From: Enoplolaimus lenunculus
Taxonomy: Eukaryota; Nematoda; Enoplea; Enoplida; Thoracostomopsidae
Direction of reading: 5' to 3'
Assembly (NCBI GenBank): GCA_030248215.1
Contig: JASANG010001317.1
Coordinates: forward strand, 86,025-150,024
DNA: 64,000 nucleotides
Shown: one piece after another, positions 50,542 through 61,957 of the stretch
How the letters are laid out: each line of letters starts with the position of its first letter
Numbering within the stretch: position 1 is the stretch's first letter
Program-made: the position numbers and the translations under genes
Notes under the pieces: model-generated
Database searches by the model: none
Seen by the model: only the letters and a program-made list of their open reading frames with translations
What the model was told of the DNA's origin: nothing

Positions 50542-50940
50542 TATTGATGCTTGATCCGTTCCAAGTTATTATTCGACGCTGCTTGCAAAGCTGAGTCGCT
50601 TTAACCTTTCTGTAGTCAAAAATTTGATTGGATTCGGACCTCGTTTGGGTTTCGGCATATTTGTTGGAATTTTACTATTTCAATTTTCTATGGCAAAGCG
50701 CTAATTTTAAGTAACAAATTCCATTGCATTATAAATAATATTATTGTATTATAAGGTATTTACTACGAAGCCAGTTATTCAATAACATATCAGCAAGTAA
50801 TTTGAATATTTTGTAACGAATATTATGTTAAACCGCAATGCTACAAAACAATTTGAGCCGAGTAAAGAGGTTATGATCAATTTGAGCCTTGAATCGTATT
50901 CATTAAGGTTATCAACAAACTTCCTCTAACTACAGCTATT
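50542..50940. promoter_or_regulatory. Presumed 5' flank of the channel-CCP gene
   Basis: AT-rich sequence directly upstream of the start exon, free of recognisable transposons for about 400 bp, unlike most of the window. I see no unambiguous TATA box or initiator; position is the only argument. Confidence 0.25.
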
Positions 50941-51148
50941 TGGCCACTGTAAAGGACAGGGGCGGAACAGTATTATCAGCATATTCCTACGCCTAAGCGT
51001 AAGCCTAAGCCTAAGCGTAAGAATGAGTTTATTCCTAAGCCTAAGCCTAAGCATAAGTCTAACCAGGGAAAAATTAGCCTAAAACGTAAGCTTACTCTAA
51101 TGCAATCCCACAGAAAATCGTCCCATCCATAATCCTTACATGGACCGC
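50941..51148. mobile_element. CCTAAG-core inverted-repeat element
   Basis: TTTGGCCACTGTAAAGGACAG to ATAATCCTTACATGGACC. Confidence 0.85.
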
Positions 51149-51320
51149 GTTTGTTACATTTTAAAACTTGCTTAATTGAAACAAATAAAACAGGGAAAAA
51201 TTAGTTTAAAACGTAAGCTTACTCTAATGCAATCCCACAGAAAATCGTCCCATCCATAATCCTTACATGGACCGCGTTTGTTACATTTTCAAACTTGCTT
51301 AATTGAAACAAATAAAACAG
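51064..51320. repeat. Tandem duplication, about 126 bp unit
   Basis: Two copies running from CAGGGAAAAATTAG to AAACAAATAAAACAG with very few differences; the unit contains the right end of the CCTAAG element plus flanking DNA. Confidence 0.9.
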
Positions 51321-51608
51321 ACTGGAACTATAAAATAGTGTCAGATGTACGATAGAGTGGGATTTAGGCTTAGAATTAGGTTTAAGACCCATGCCTGGGT
51401 ATGATATCATACATTCACAACCATGATAAGCACTGTTGGCAAACAAGAACAATAAAAGAGATTAAGACGTGAATTTTTGGAATTTATGGGGTGCTTTGAA
51501 ACTTAATAAATTCGGAATGAAAGACATGCAAATGTTTTGCTAAACAGTTTTGTTGATTTTGTACAAATAGTCAGTTGGTTAAAAATATTATTGCTTATCA
51601 ACAAATTT

Positions 51609-51755
51609 GGCCCATGTAAAGATCAGGGGCGGAACGTTTTTCTGTGGGATTATAAAAAGTAAGCTTTAGCTTTGGACTAATTTTTTTGCTTGGCTTAGGC
51701 TTAGGCTTAGGAATATGTTTACAATACTGTTCTGTCCCTGTTCCTTACATTGGCC
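51609..51755. mobile_element. CCTAAG-core inverted-repeat element
   Basis: GGCCCATGTAAAGATCAGGG to CCCTGTTCCTTACATTGGCC; minimal 147-bp form with about three hexamers. Confidence 0.9.
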
Positions 51756-52299
51756 AGTGCATGTAAGAGATTGCAAAATATCCTTTCACATGCCGTTATA
51801 TCCTTCCGGACTGAAATCTTTATCAAAATCCCTATCCAAGACGATGTATACATGGATAATACCATGCAGTTGTTATAACATCAAACAATCACATATATTG
51901 GGATGATCAGTGGTTGCTAAGGATAAACGCAATAATTTAAATCAGGTGAGAAAATGTTAACATTTGAATTTATCGAATCGTAACCGTTGTTGCTAGCAAC
52001 CAAATATCTGGTTTGTCAGGTCCATCAAACATCTGTATGCCTAATCAGCCGTTAATGTTAAACAGATACTAAAAATTAATACATTGTATTGGTTTGAAAC
52101 GCACAAAAAAGTTTCAATTATTTAGAAACAGTTTTAATAATTGCACCTTTGTTCGAGTTTGATCTCCTGACGCAAATTGTTTGACAGCGGCATAAATATT
52201 TACAGCCATACGTAGAACATTGTTAGCTTAAAGTTTCAAGGAAATAATTTGGTTCGTCTCAACTATTAAGCACAAATTCTTTTGTTTGTCAGAGCGGTA

Positions 52300-52372
52300 C
52301 ATCGTAAAGATCAGGGGCGGAACGTTTTTCTGTTTGAATATAGAAAAGAGAAAGCTTAAGCTTTAGACAAAT
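52300..52372. mobile_element. CCTAAG-core element, left end only
   Basis: CATCGTAAAGATCAGGGGCG through AAGCTTAAGCTTTAGAC. Confidence 0.7.
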
Positions 52373-52781
52373 TTGTTACTTAATCAATTTTTTAGGATTT
52401 GCCAAAAAGTTTAAGTTTAAAATATGTGCAGTTTTTCGTTAGTCAATTTTTGTAAAATTTAAGTCCAATGAGCATAAATGATCGGTGCTTTGCTAACTGT
52501 AATGGTTCGCGTGTTTAGCTTTGTTTATTCTACGTACTGCAATTATGAGGGGGCATGTGAGAGTCGACTGCAGTCTCGCGTGCAAAGCCGCAACCAAAAA
52601 ATCGATCAACAGCATTAAAATAGGATTGCCGATTTTGTTATTTTTGGGTTTTTTGAAAACTTGATTTTGATATTTTATTGATAAATCAAAATTATAAAGA
52701 TATATACTCTCAGAGGCGGAAATGCCGTCAAATATATCATAATACAACAGTTCAACGAAATCAATTCATAAAAGACACTAG

Positions 52782-52929
52782 CGGATCCAGGGGGAGGCGG
52801 GGTGCGTACGCCCCCGCCAGAAATTTTTTTATTTTAAAATGGTAAGGTCCCCTACCTTACAATTTTTGCGTTTCATAACATTTGCCAGCCCGCGCCCCTC
52901 CCGTCAGAAATTTTTGGATCCGCCTCTGA
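52782..52929. mobile_element. GCGGATCC element
   Basis: GCGGATCCAGGGGGAGGCGG to AATTTTTGGATCCGCC, about 148 bp. The only copy with both ends clear. Confidence 0.8.
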
Positions 52930-53211
52930 CAAAAGATAAACATTTAAATTGTTAATGTAATTTGGCAAACTGCCGTTGAAACAAATCAATTTTAAACTCT
53001 AAAACAGTTATTAATAATTGACCAAAAAATATATCTGATAATTTGTTATCAGCAAAAATCAAGGAGTGAAATGAATCAACTCAAATAAATAACTGTTGCT
53101 GCTGCTACAAATAACTGTTATTTCACGAAAATCTAAACCAAATTCACGCTCAGCCTTTTGCCCAATTTTGTCACACGCGTTGTTGTTTTGAACTGCATTT
53201 TTTCAATAATT

Positions 53212-53718
53212 TGGTCAATGTGAAGATTAGGGGCAGAACGTTTTTCTGTGGGACTAAAAAATTAGTAAGCTTAAGCTTTAGACTTTTTTCTGCTTGGCTT
53301 AGGCTTAGGCTTAGGCATACGAATAAACACATTCTTACTCTTAGGCTTAGTTTTAGGGTTAAGAATAAACGCTTCTTACTCTTAGGCTTAGGCTTAGTTT
53401 TAGGCTTAAGAATAAACGCATTCTTACTCCTAGGCTTAGGCTTAGTTTTAGGCTTAAGAATAAACGCATTCTTATTCCTAGGCTTAGGCTTAGTTTTAAG
53501 CTTAAGAATAAACACATTCTTATTCTTAGGCTTAGGCTTATGCTTAGGCTTAGGAATATGCTCATTCTTACGCTTAGGCTTAGGCTTAGGCTTAGGAATA
53601 TGCTCATTCTTACGCTTAGGCTTATGCTTAGGCTTAGGAATATGCTCATTCTTACGTTTAGACTTAGGCTTAGGAATATGTTTATAATAAAGTTCCGCCG
53701 CTGTTCTTTACATTGACA
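53212..53718. mobile_element. CCTAAG-core element, most expanded copy
   Basis: GGTCAATGTGAAGATTAGGG to GCTGTTCTTTACATTGAC. Core of about nine second-order repeats of two kinds: TTAGGC blocks with AAGAATAAACGCATTCTTA and with GAATATGCTCATTCTTACG. Confidence 0.92.
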
Positions 53719-53993
53719 CTAAATTTGTACAATTTTTACTCGTTGAGTAAAATTCAACTAGAGCTGATTAACTGAAATGTAACCAAAAGTTTAATTTCAA
53801 TTTTTCATGCTGGTTATTGGTCCTTCTGGACAAAGTTACTACAGTAAATCTACTCAAACGCATCAAACCATACCAGAAAAGACTAGTTGTATTATAACAG
53901 AGGTAAATATTAATATAACAATCGTAAAATATACAATATTTGTGGTAACCAAAAAAATTACACTTTCATATCCATTATTCATTTTAGTAAGAA

Positions 53994-54268
53994 TTAACCC
54001 CGTCTCACATTGAGTAGCCTATAGGCAACTAAGCGCAGTGTATATACGTTAAATAATATATATCGCACCGTGTTTAACAATTGCAACACGTATACATAGT
54101 ACTAAATCACCACAAGACGTGACAGCCCCCTCGGGTTCGAGCGTCAAGCTCCTATAGCTGAGTGGTGATGGAATACGCCTCCCACTCCTCCAGTCACTGG
54201 AGTTCGAATCCTAGCCTAAAGGTAGGTGTCAGGGGAAATAGTAAATATTCATATGAGAAAGGATTAAC
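53994..54268. mobile_element. TTAACCCTTTCTCAC element with tRNA-like core, copy 4 (inverted)
   Basis: The tRNA-like core is on plus here: CTCCTATAGCTGAGTGGTG and CACTGGAGTTCGAATCC. Confidence 0.85.
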
Positions 54269-54659
54269 CAAAGTTTCGGTTGTCTTTTAGCAAGAGTGTG
54301 CAACTGGGTATATTCTTTGGTGAAACGAAAGATTCACATCGCATTCATCGAGGCGTTTGGTGTACCTACACCCCGTTTATGAAGATAATTGTACCATTTT
54401 TGTAGACGATTGCGCCTGCTGTTTGTCTAAAATATGACCCGTTTATATGTTTTCGCTACAACCCTGATTCCGTACAAACGTTGTTGCGCTTAGATGCTAA
54501 TCATGCTTCCACTAAAGTCGTTTAGCCTGTGGTAGTAAGTCAACTTTTGTAGTAACTTGAACCAACTTAAGAATCGCCAGTTTTGTTATATACTTAAAAT
54601 GTGGTCGTTGTATTTTTAATTCTTTTTTTTCAAAATTTGTTAAGTTAAACAAATAAAAT

Positions 54660-54820
54660 GGCCCAGATACAGAACAGAGCCGCAACAGTAGTATAAGCTT
54701 ATTCCTAAGCCTAAGGCTAACCCTAAGTCTATTGCCTAAGCAAAAAAATAGTCTAACGCTTAATCTGAATGTATTATAGCCCCTCCGGAAAACGATCCGG
54801 CCCTGTCTATACACGGGCCA
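54660..54820. mobile_element. CCTAAG-core inverted-repeat element
   Basis: GGCCCAGATACAGAACAGAG to CCCTGTCTATACACGGGCC. Confidence 0.87.
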
Positions 54821-55235
54821 ATAAAATAATGTAACTGTTTATAAAACATTTGTCATTAAATATATTCGTTGAACAATTTATGTTATGCAGTGTGAATCGA
54901 TACGAAATATATTAAGATGGGCACAAGAGTGTCTGCAAGTATGCTTAAGTCGAAGTTAACTGTAAGTTGAACAGTAGCCTAAAATTGTGCCGAAACCTAA
55001 GTGTAAGTTTTATTCCAGAACAAAAAATATTAGACTGTTAGAGAACTTGCAGTCACTATTGGATATAAGTCAATTGCTGAGACGAAAATTCTTAATTTTC
55101 TAGTACTAATTTATGGTTAAGTAATTACTGAAAACCATAAATAAAAATTACCAAAATTTAAACATTGAAATTTATTCAAATTTCTATTGTTGAAATACGA
55201 TAAAATTAATTTATTTCGATACAGTTGTTTTGTCA

Positions 55236-55515
55236 TAAGCCCTATTCACACGTGCAAGTTTTTGCTGCGAGAACTTGCAGCTGCGACTTGCACTTGCAAG
55301 TTTTGTTTAAAATCCCGGTCGAAAAACTTGCAGCAACAAATAATTCATTAAAAACCAATGCTAGGAATTTAGTTCACATGTGTGAATAACCATGCAAGTT
55401 CAATGAATTCACTGCGGCCACTTTCTCATTGGCTGAGGAAAAAATGCAAGTTCTGCGTGTAATTTGTAGCTGCGAGTTCTCGCTGCAAAAACTTGCCCGA
55501 GTGAATAGGGCTTTA
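55236..55515. mobile_element. GCAAGT hairpin MITE
   Basis: TAAGCCCTATTCACACGTGC to CCGAGTGAATAGGGCTTTA; complete, close to the family consensus. Confidence 0.92.
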
Positions 55516-55599
55516 AAGTATTTCCATTCGTGAACGTCGTACGGAGTAATGAATACAACATACGCAAAATATAGTTATCACACAGACATAAATAGGCAA

Positions 55600-56250
55600 G
55601 TATTCATCACTCTGCTAAGTTGGTTAAAAAATGTTTAGCTCAGGACTAAGTTTACATACACGGAATGTTTATTCTACAAATGCTTAAGCTAACTTGCTTT
55701 AAGCTTAAGCTAATCCTGCAATATTAAACTAACTTTCTAGATTAACTAAACTAACAGGTAGTTTACGCTTTTAAACTCATTTAAAATCTTACATATTTTT
55801 AGTTTAAGCTAAACTTAGTGACTTCTCAGGTATACGTAATTTCTGAGCTAGATTTGTTACTTAAACTAAAAATAAGTTTACTTAAACAACTGAAAAATAC
55901 GTTAGTTTAAGTTAAACATATAATTCTAGCTTAGTAATTTCGTCCAGCCATCTATGTTTTACTTAACCTAATAGTCAAGTTTAGTTCGCTATAATTTACT
56001 TAACGGATTTATGAACGTAGTGTCTGCTTTAAACACCTTATAATTCATAGGTCTAGAAACATGGTAGATAAATGCGATTGCTGGAAGTAAAAATTTTCCA
56101 AGCTTGGAAAGTTTCATAACTAAATTGGCGTGCAAATGACATAGCTAAATCGCGTAGGACAAAACTAAACTCACCAAAGAACCGTAAAATCATCAAAATT
56201 AATTCTCAAATTCAAACAAGCTTAAAAGATTAGTTATAATAAATCAACGG
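55600..56250. other. No gene seen, AT-rich
   Basis: Dense in TTAGTTTAAGTTAA-type words in both orientations, suggesting an old AT-rich repeat. No splice-flanked module or open frame of note. Confidence 0.4.
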
Positions 56251-56255
56251 AAACA

Positions 56256-56499
56256 TTAAAGCCCTATTCACACGTGCAAATTTTGGCTGCAAAAACTTAC
56301 AGATGCAAATTGCATGCAGAACTTGCATATTTTTATTAGCTAATGAGCAAGCGAATGCAATAAATTCAGTGAACTTGCATTGTTATTCACACATGTGAAC
56401 TAAATTCCTAGCTATGCAGATTTTTAATAAATTATTTGCAGCTGCAAGTTTTTCGAACGAGATTTTGGACAAAACTTGCACGTGTGAGTAGGGCTTTAA
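56256..56499. mobile_element. GCAAGT hairpin MITE, reverse-arm copy
   Basis: TTAAAGCCCTATTCACACG to GCACGTGTGAGTAGGGCTTT; centre in the opposite orientation to the 55236 copy (TATTAGCTAATGAGCAAGC). Confidence 0.9.
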
Positions 56500-56741
56500 A
56501 AAGCACACATAGTAATACGCGCTGAAGTCAACATGGAATGAACAAAGAAGTGTGCAAGATGCAGTACCATATTCTTAAAAAAGATTTCTTATTCTAAAAT
56601 CATACTCCTGCTCGCGGAAACCAGCGTAAAATTCTATTACCATAAGGAGCACAAGATGCGGTTCCAGTATTAACTAAAATCAGCTATTTGGTACATCTTA
56701 AAATTTTCCAGATAAATATTACCAAGAATCGATGATACATT

Positions 56742-57030
56742 CAACAAGAGTATGCAACTGAATACATTCAGTGTAGAAAAGAATGTACCCGGCACGCGTT
56801 GCGTTTTTGCCCTTCCCCCTTTATTTAGAGGGGGTACAACCGGTGCGAACCATGGCACTTTACGTATGCGGCGTAAAACATGCTTCACTTATTGCTTAAT
56901 TTAGAGGTATTCATGTGATAGTGACCACCCCCTATAAACAAGGTGGGATCGGCCAAAAACGCAACGCTCGGTGGTACATTCTGTACCATGCGGAACCCCA
57001 AGACTTGCACACTCTTAAATCATGCACTCT
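56742..57030. mobile_element. CAAGAGTGTGCAACT element, copy 2
   Basis: CAACAAGAGTATGCAACTG to GACTTGCACACTCTTA; interior GGTACAACCGGTGCGAACC as in copy 1, inverted. Confidence 0.78.
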
Positions 57031-57386
57031 TGATCTTATCAAATGAAAATACGCAACCGTATATGAAAACGCAAAGAACGCTAAGTGCGAGTGTATTGCC
57101 CACAATTAGCATTTAAGGTTGAAGAAACCAGCTGAAATTGTGTCGCGTAGTTGGGTTTCGAGTAAACTTTTAGATCCTTCAACCCTTAGAAATCAAATCA
57201 AATATTATATTTCACTTTTGTGTCAGTTAATTGCAAATCATATTCGATTGACGGGGCGGCGTAGCCAAAATTTCGTTTCGACCGGGTATAACCTCATGCA
57301 AAAGTTTTTTGTGGAACAATTTTGACCCAGCGATGTGCCAGATGCATGTATTTAGGCTGATTTAATCAAGAGCGGATTATAATAAG

Positions 57387-57656
57387 AGTGTGCAACTCTT
57401 GGGATTCCGCATGATACAAAATGTACCACAGGGAGTTGTGTTTATGGCCGACCCCCACTTGTTTAGAGAGGGGTCGCTATCACATGAATACCCCTAAATT
57501 AAACTATAAGGGAAGCATGTTTGACGCCGCATAGATAAAGTGCCACGGTTTGCACTGGTTGCACCCCCCTCTAAATAAACGAGGGTCGGGCAGAAACGCA
57601 ACGCATGCTGGGTACAATTTTTTCTTCACAGAATGTACTCAGTTGCATACACTTGT
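57387..57656. mobile_element. CAAGAGTGTGCAACT element, copy 3
   Basis: AAGAGTGTGCAACTCTTGGG to CAGTTGCATACACTTG. Confidence 0.78.
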
Positions 57657-58073
57657 TGAAGTATACATCCAATCTTGGTTTAATTAAACGTTCAGTTCTG
57701 CGTCAATCTGAGTTAAAAGAATTATTTATATCCCAACACCGGACTGTTGTTAGCCCAGACCAACTCGAACCGCGGCTTTTAGGGGCAATAAGCATGGCTG
57801 TCGCAACGTCAATTGAACGGAAGTTACCCATTAAAGTACACTGTTTTACACAGTTCACAATTGAATATACCAATCTTGTCACCTGAACATCGATTCAGAT
57901 TAATGAACAAGACGAACTTAAAATCAAATAATTGAAAAAAGATACTAAAAACGAATCTAAAATTAAAATAATTCAAGGTTTTAAGACTAATTTATCTTCA
58001 TAGAACTTGTAGATATTCTACTTAAACTTCAAAACTTATATTATTGATTGTGAACGTTTGTAACAATTACAGC

Positions 58074-58276
58074 TTAGCTTTTCACGGCGTTCAAGAAGAT
58101 GTAATTGCAAGCGATAAACAGTCGACAACAGACAAGGATAGGTCCAAACAACATATATCCGCGATAGTTGTCCCTTAACTTAAATCCACCGACATACTTC
58201 CATCCGTGACTTTGCAGCGAGTAACTGTCTGACCCAGAACCCAAACCAGAATAGCGGTTGTGGTTGAATAGAACGG
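58074..58276 (-). CDS. Possible alternative last exon with membrane segment
   Basis: A frame of 67 codons to TAA: VLFNHNRYSGLGSGSDSY, WKYVGGFKLRDNYRG, then a hydrophobic YMLFGPILVCCRLFIACNY and a short LNAVKS tail. A GAAAG acceptor would give phase 1, compatible with the exon ending at 59339. The better-looking GTTTGCAG acceptor just upstream would put a stop in this frame, which weakens the call. Product not recognised. Confidence 0.3.
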
Positions 58277-58365
58277 CTTTCAGTTACTGCAAACAACACC
58301 CGTTTCAGTAGAATGGAACAAATTTTTTCCCAATTTCAATTTACCGAATCAATCATTGGTGTCTT

Positions 58366-58844
58366 TTATAAATTTAAATACTCGAGCCAAATTGCCAAAA
58401 TGAGTGCTCCGAGTACAGACGAACCAACGCTAAGGAATGATGAACTCGCTGAATTATTTGGATTGTCAGCCGCTTGGGCGAAACTGATCCGATTTAAATC
58501 CGTTTCACCAGCAGGTTTTTTAGGTGGTGGTGTCTTGTCAACCGGTGTTTCGGTCGTTGGGTCCGCTGGTTGGCGTTCGGGCTCAGATGTTGGCTGAACC
58601 TCTGGCTCTACAGCTGACGGACTCGTTTTAGGCTCGCTTGTTGGTTCCACGTTGGTACCAGGTTCAGGCTCAACGATCGGTTTGTTGTCTGGTTTAGGTT
58701 CAGGATTGCTTTCAGCAGCTGGTTCAGAATGAGTCACTGCTGGTTCGCTGGTTATTTCAGCTGCCGGTTCAGGGGTTACTTCAGGTTCTGGTTCTGGTTC
58801 TGCCGTTGTAGAAACTGTACTCGGTTCACCTGTTGATGGACCTT
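58366..58844 (-). CDS. Pro/Glu-rich stalk and GPI-signal-like C-terminus (last exon)
   Basis: Starts EGPSTGEPSTVSTTAEPEPE after a TTTCAG acceptor (phase 1 in) and ends at TAA. About 115 residues of EP, TSEP, PTTE and PPPKK words form a stalk likely to be extended and O-glycosylated. Then NPNNSASSS, a short spacer and a hydrophobic tail (LGALILAIWLEYLNL) at the very end with no cytoplasmic residues: the layout of a GPI-attachment signal, with N/S/A candidates for the omega site. Confidence 0.85.
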
Positions 58845-59338
58845 CTGAAATACACAACGTAAAGCTGGTTTCCAATAAATTTTTTGAAAAAAACTAATTT
58901 TTTGAAAAATGACTCACTCAACAGGTTGGAAATTTGTCATATTAGGACATCAGAACTTGACTGGCAATTAAGTTTGGTGCAGAAATTTTAACATTATCCG
59001 GTTCACAACAAACCGTTTAAAAAATAACCACATCGTCGAAGTATTTCTAGCCAATAAACTGTGCGTTCAGGATTTTTTAAATTCAAAGTAATACACGACT
59101 TTATCATCATTTTTAGATTTGATTTATCTTATTTTTGCGCTAAATTTGCGATTTGCAACCGCAACAGATCGTAAGTTTGAAACTCTATGCTATACACATT
59201 TGAGAATATGCGTTCGAGTTTTAGTTGGTTTCTATTGTTCTCAACGACACCAATGTATATCAAGGGTATAGGTTGACACTCCAGACACCCGTATCTCCGA
59301 CAGCCCGAAAAATTAATTGGTAAATACAAAATACAAAC

Positions 59339-59483
59339 CAGTCGGTGTAAGATCAAACGAATATTCGTCTAGAAATTGCACGTCAATAACGCATTCGCCA
59401 TTATCTTGTGTATTAGCAACAGCTGTGCTTAGCGTTTGAATGAAATCCATCGTTTGATCGCCACATTTTGTTCGTACTGGAGC
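59339..59483 (-). CDS. Ectodomain exon of the GPI-type gene (third visible)
   Basis: Phase 0 to 1 between CTTTTAG and ACTG|GTTTGT: APVRTKCGDQTMDFIQTLS, then DNGECVIDVQFLDEYSFDL. Two cysteines. Follows the 60401 exon in phase and leads in phase into the stalk exon. The donor GTTTGT is weak. Confidence 0.7.
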
Positions 59484-59667
59484 CTAAAAGATGCAATAAA
59501 AGTTCGCAAAAATAGGTAACTTGCAAAACCCAAACCAGAAAACGCATAAGGACGTAACCAGGGGAGCTTAACAGCCAAACGCCACTTTTGGATTTTTGCC
59601 GAAGGGTTTTTAGGAACTTTTTTTGTGGGCAACACAAGAAAACGGCATTCGAAAGTTTTATGGGACG

Positions 59668-59948
59668 TAAAGCTCTATTCACACGTGGAAGTTTTTGCTG
59701 CGAGAACTTGCAGATGCAATTTGCACTTGCAAGCTTTGTCTAAAATCCCATTCGAAAAACTTGCTGCCGCAAATAATTCATTAAAAATCATAGCTAAGAT
59801 TTTAGTTCACATGTGTGAATAACCATGCAAGTTGACTGAATTATTGCAGCCGGTTTCTCATTGACTGATGAAAAAATGCAAGTTCTGTGTGCAGTTTGCA
59901 GTATACAAGTTCTCGCAGCAAAAACGTGCACGTGTGAATAGGGCTTTA
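59668..59948. mobile_element. GCAAGT hairpin MITE
   Basis: TAAAGCTCTATTCACACGTG to GCACGTGTGAATAGGGCTTTA. Confidence 0.9.
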
Positions 59949-60400
59949 CCCCTCATTTGCAAACGTCAGTTACACCTATGGTAAAGCATCATCTAAGAAA
60001 GTTTTTTCTAGATTTTCTGTGTCGCAGCCGCAAGTTTTTCTCTAAATTTTTAGACATTCACGCATATTTACTGTACACGCCCTCGTATTGGAATTTTGTA
60101 TAATAAAGCTGCGCATTTTCTGATTCGTTACTTAATAATCGTAATCCAGCTAGCGATCAGCTAACCATATTTGACTATGACATTACGCTAGTAATCAATC
60201 ACAAAGCGTGCACTTGTAGCAGAAAAAGAATTGCGCCCTGGGCTAGCCCAAGTCGTAATTCCGCCCTGGACTAGCCCAATTCGAAATTGACCTAGCACAA
60301 TTTGGAAATAGACTGAATTATAGCTTGGGCTACAACTTATGCGCATCTGATTTGAACCTCACATAAACAATTTTGTAAAATAAAGCATCAGTTTACTTAC

Positions 60401-60547
60401 ATCAACACAGTTTAACAATGCCGGAACCACAGTCGACCAATCAGTTTTGCCGTCATTCGAGCCAATTTTAGCCGCTGTCAAACATCCAATCACGTTATCG
60501 TCTGTAATCATGCTGAACAAGCATGTCCAATGCTTATCGAGATTTGG
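60401..60547 (-). CDS. Ectodomain exon of the GPI-type gene (second visible)
   Basis: 49 codons, phase 0-0, TTTCAG acceptor and GAT|GTAAGT donor: PNLDKHWTCLFSMITDD, VIGCLTAAKIGSNDG, DWSTVVPALLNC. Three cysteines; family not recognised. Confidence 0.75.
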
Positions 60548-60856
60548 CTGAAATTTTAAATTTAGCTCAACAAAAGTTTAGCAATTCAAAATCAACGATT
60601 GGACAATAGGTAGAGCGAGTGCTACTTATAAAATAATGGTTCTTTTATCCAATCAGAAACTGCTAGACCTATAATGTACTCCGAATACAAGTCCATAGCC
60701 AGCTGAACATTCTTGGGAGCCAACTATTTCTATAGGCGCGTGTGGTGATTAAACATGACTTCAAGGCAGAGAGCAAACAGTGTTCTAAACGATCTGACAG
60801 TTGAAGGATGACTATACCCTTTGCCATTTTTGCGACTATGGGCACATTCAAATGTA

Positions 60857-61136
60857 TTAAGCCATATTCACACGTGCAAGTTTTTGCTGCGAGAACTTGC
60901 CACCGCAACTTGCACTTGCAAGTTTTGTCAAAAATCCCGTTCGAAAAACTTGCAGCCGCAAATAATTTATTAAAAATCAAAGCTAGGAATTTAGTTCACA
61001 TGTGCGAATAACCATGTTAGTTCACAGAGGTTTTGGTAGCCGTTTTTTATTGGCTCATGAAAAAATGCAAATTCTGCGTGCAATTTGTAGCTGCATGTTC
61101 TAGCAGCAAAAACATGCACGTGTAAATAGGGCTTTA
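60857..61136. mobile_element. GCAAGT hairpin MITE
   Basis: TTAAGCCATATTCACACGTG to CATGCACGTGTAAATAGGGC. Confidence 0.9.
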
Positions 61137-61282
61137 TGTTTATTTGCTGGTAACAAGCCCAAAAAGCTGACTGTGATAAAATAATCGTATTTCTGTAACC
61201 AGTAAGTGCACCTTTTGCCATTTATTCCCTATATTCAATGCTCATCATTTTCTTAATTGTTAATTGAAATCTTTACACTGTC

Positions 61283-61562
61283 TGAAACCCTACTCACACG
61301 TGCAAGTTTTTGCTGCGAGAACTTGAAGCTGCAAATTGCACGCAGAACTTGTAATGTTTTCATCAGCCAATAAGAAAGCGGCTGCAATAAATTCAGTGAA
61401 CTTGCATGGTTATTCACACATGTGAACTAACTTCCTAGCTATAATTTTCAATAAATTATTTGTAGCTGCAAGTTTTTCGACCGGGAATTTAAACAAAACT
61501 TGCAAGCGCAAATCGCAGCTGCAAGTTCTCGCAGCAAAAACTTGCGCATGTGAATAGGGCGT
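61283..61562. mobile_element. GCAAGT hairpin MITE
   Basis: TGAAACCCTACTCACACGTG to TTGCGCATGTGAATAGGGC; centre in the opposite orientation to the 60857 copy, so the two are inverted neighbours 147 bp apart. Confidence 0.9.
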
Positions 61563-61730
61563 AATTATGAAACTACTACAACTAACAAATTTACTCCACC
61601 GGCCCAAAAATTCAACAAAATACATAATGTGGTACTTATTAAGCTAGCAGCTTACAAATTTTCTCAGCAACTTAAGAAAATTAATAATTCGTACACGACA
61701 ATATACGTTTCAGGTAATTGTAAACGTTAC

Positions 61731-61894
61731 CATTTCAATACAACCGGTACGAATTGAATGTCCTAAACAGCTGTACACTTTACACTCGGTGCCCGTTTGA
61801 AATAACCGTTTCATACATGGCTTGTATTTCGCAGTGTAACGGTTACATGATTTAACGACCAATTTTTCTATTTCGTCAATTAATTTCGTTATAC
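61731..61894 (-). CDS. Ectodomain exon of the GPI-type gene (first visible)
   Basis: Phase 1 to 0, GTTTAG acceptor and GAAATG|GTAACG donor: ITKLIDEIEKLVVKSC, TAKYKPCMKRLF, GTECKVYSC, TGCIEM. Five cysteines and an amphipathic first helix. Phase 1 entry is what a signal-peptide exon usually provides, but I could not find that exon upstream; the gene's 5' end is open. Confidence 0.7.
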
Positions 61895-61957
61895 CTAAAC
61901 AAACCATAATTATCTATAGTCAAAGCGGTTGCAATATTTGCCAATAACACTTTAAAT

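Noticed and set aside
53171-53687. Frames made of RLGLGLG or LSLSLS residues
   Set aside because: Translations of the CCTAAG core of a MITE; the same peptides appear at every copy.
57605-57886. 93-codon plus-strand frame
   Set aside because: It begins inside a CAAGAGTGTGCAACT element and has no domain or splice support.
58366-58844. Pro/Glu-rich frame as another simple-repeat artefact
   Set aside because: Kept as coding: only one strand and frame is long, the repeat is irregular at DNA level, it has a good acceptor in phase with upstream exons and a GPI-type tail.
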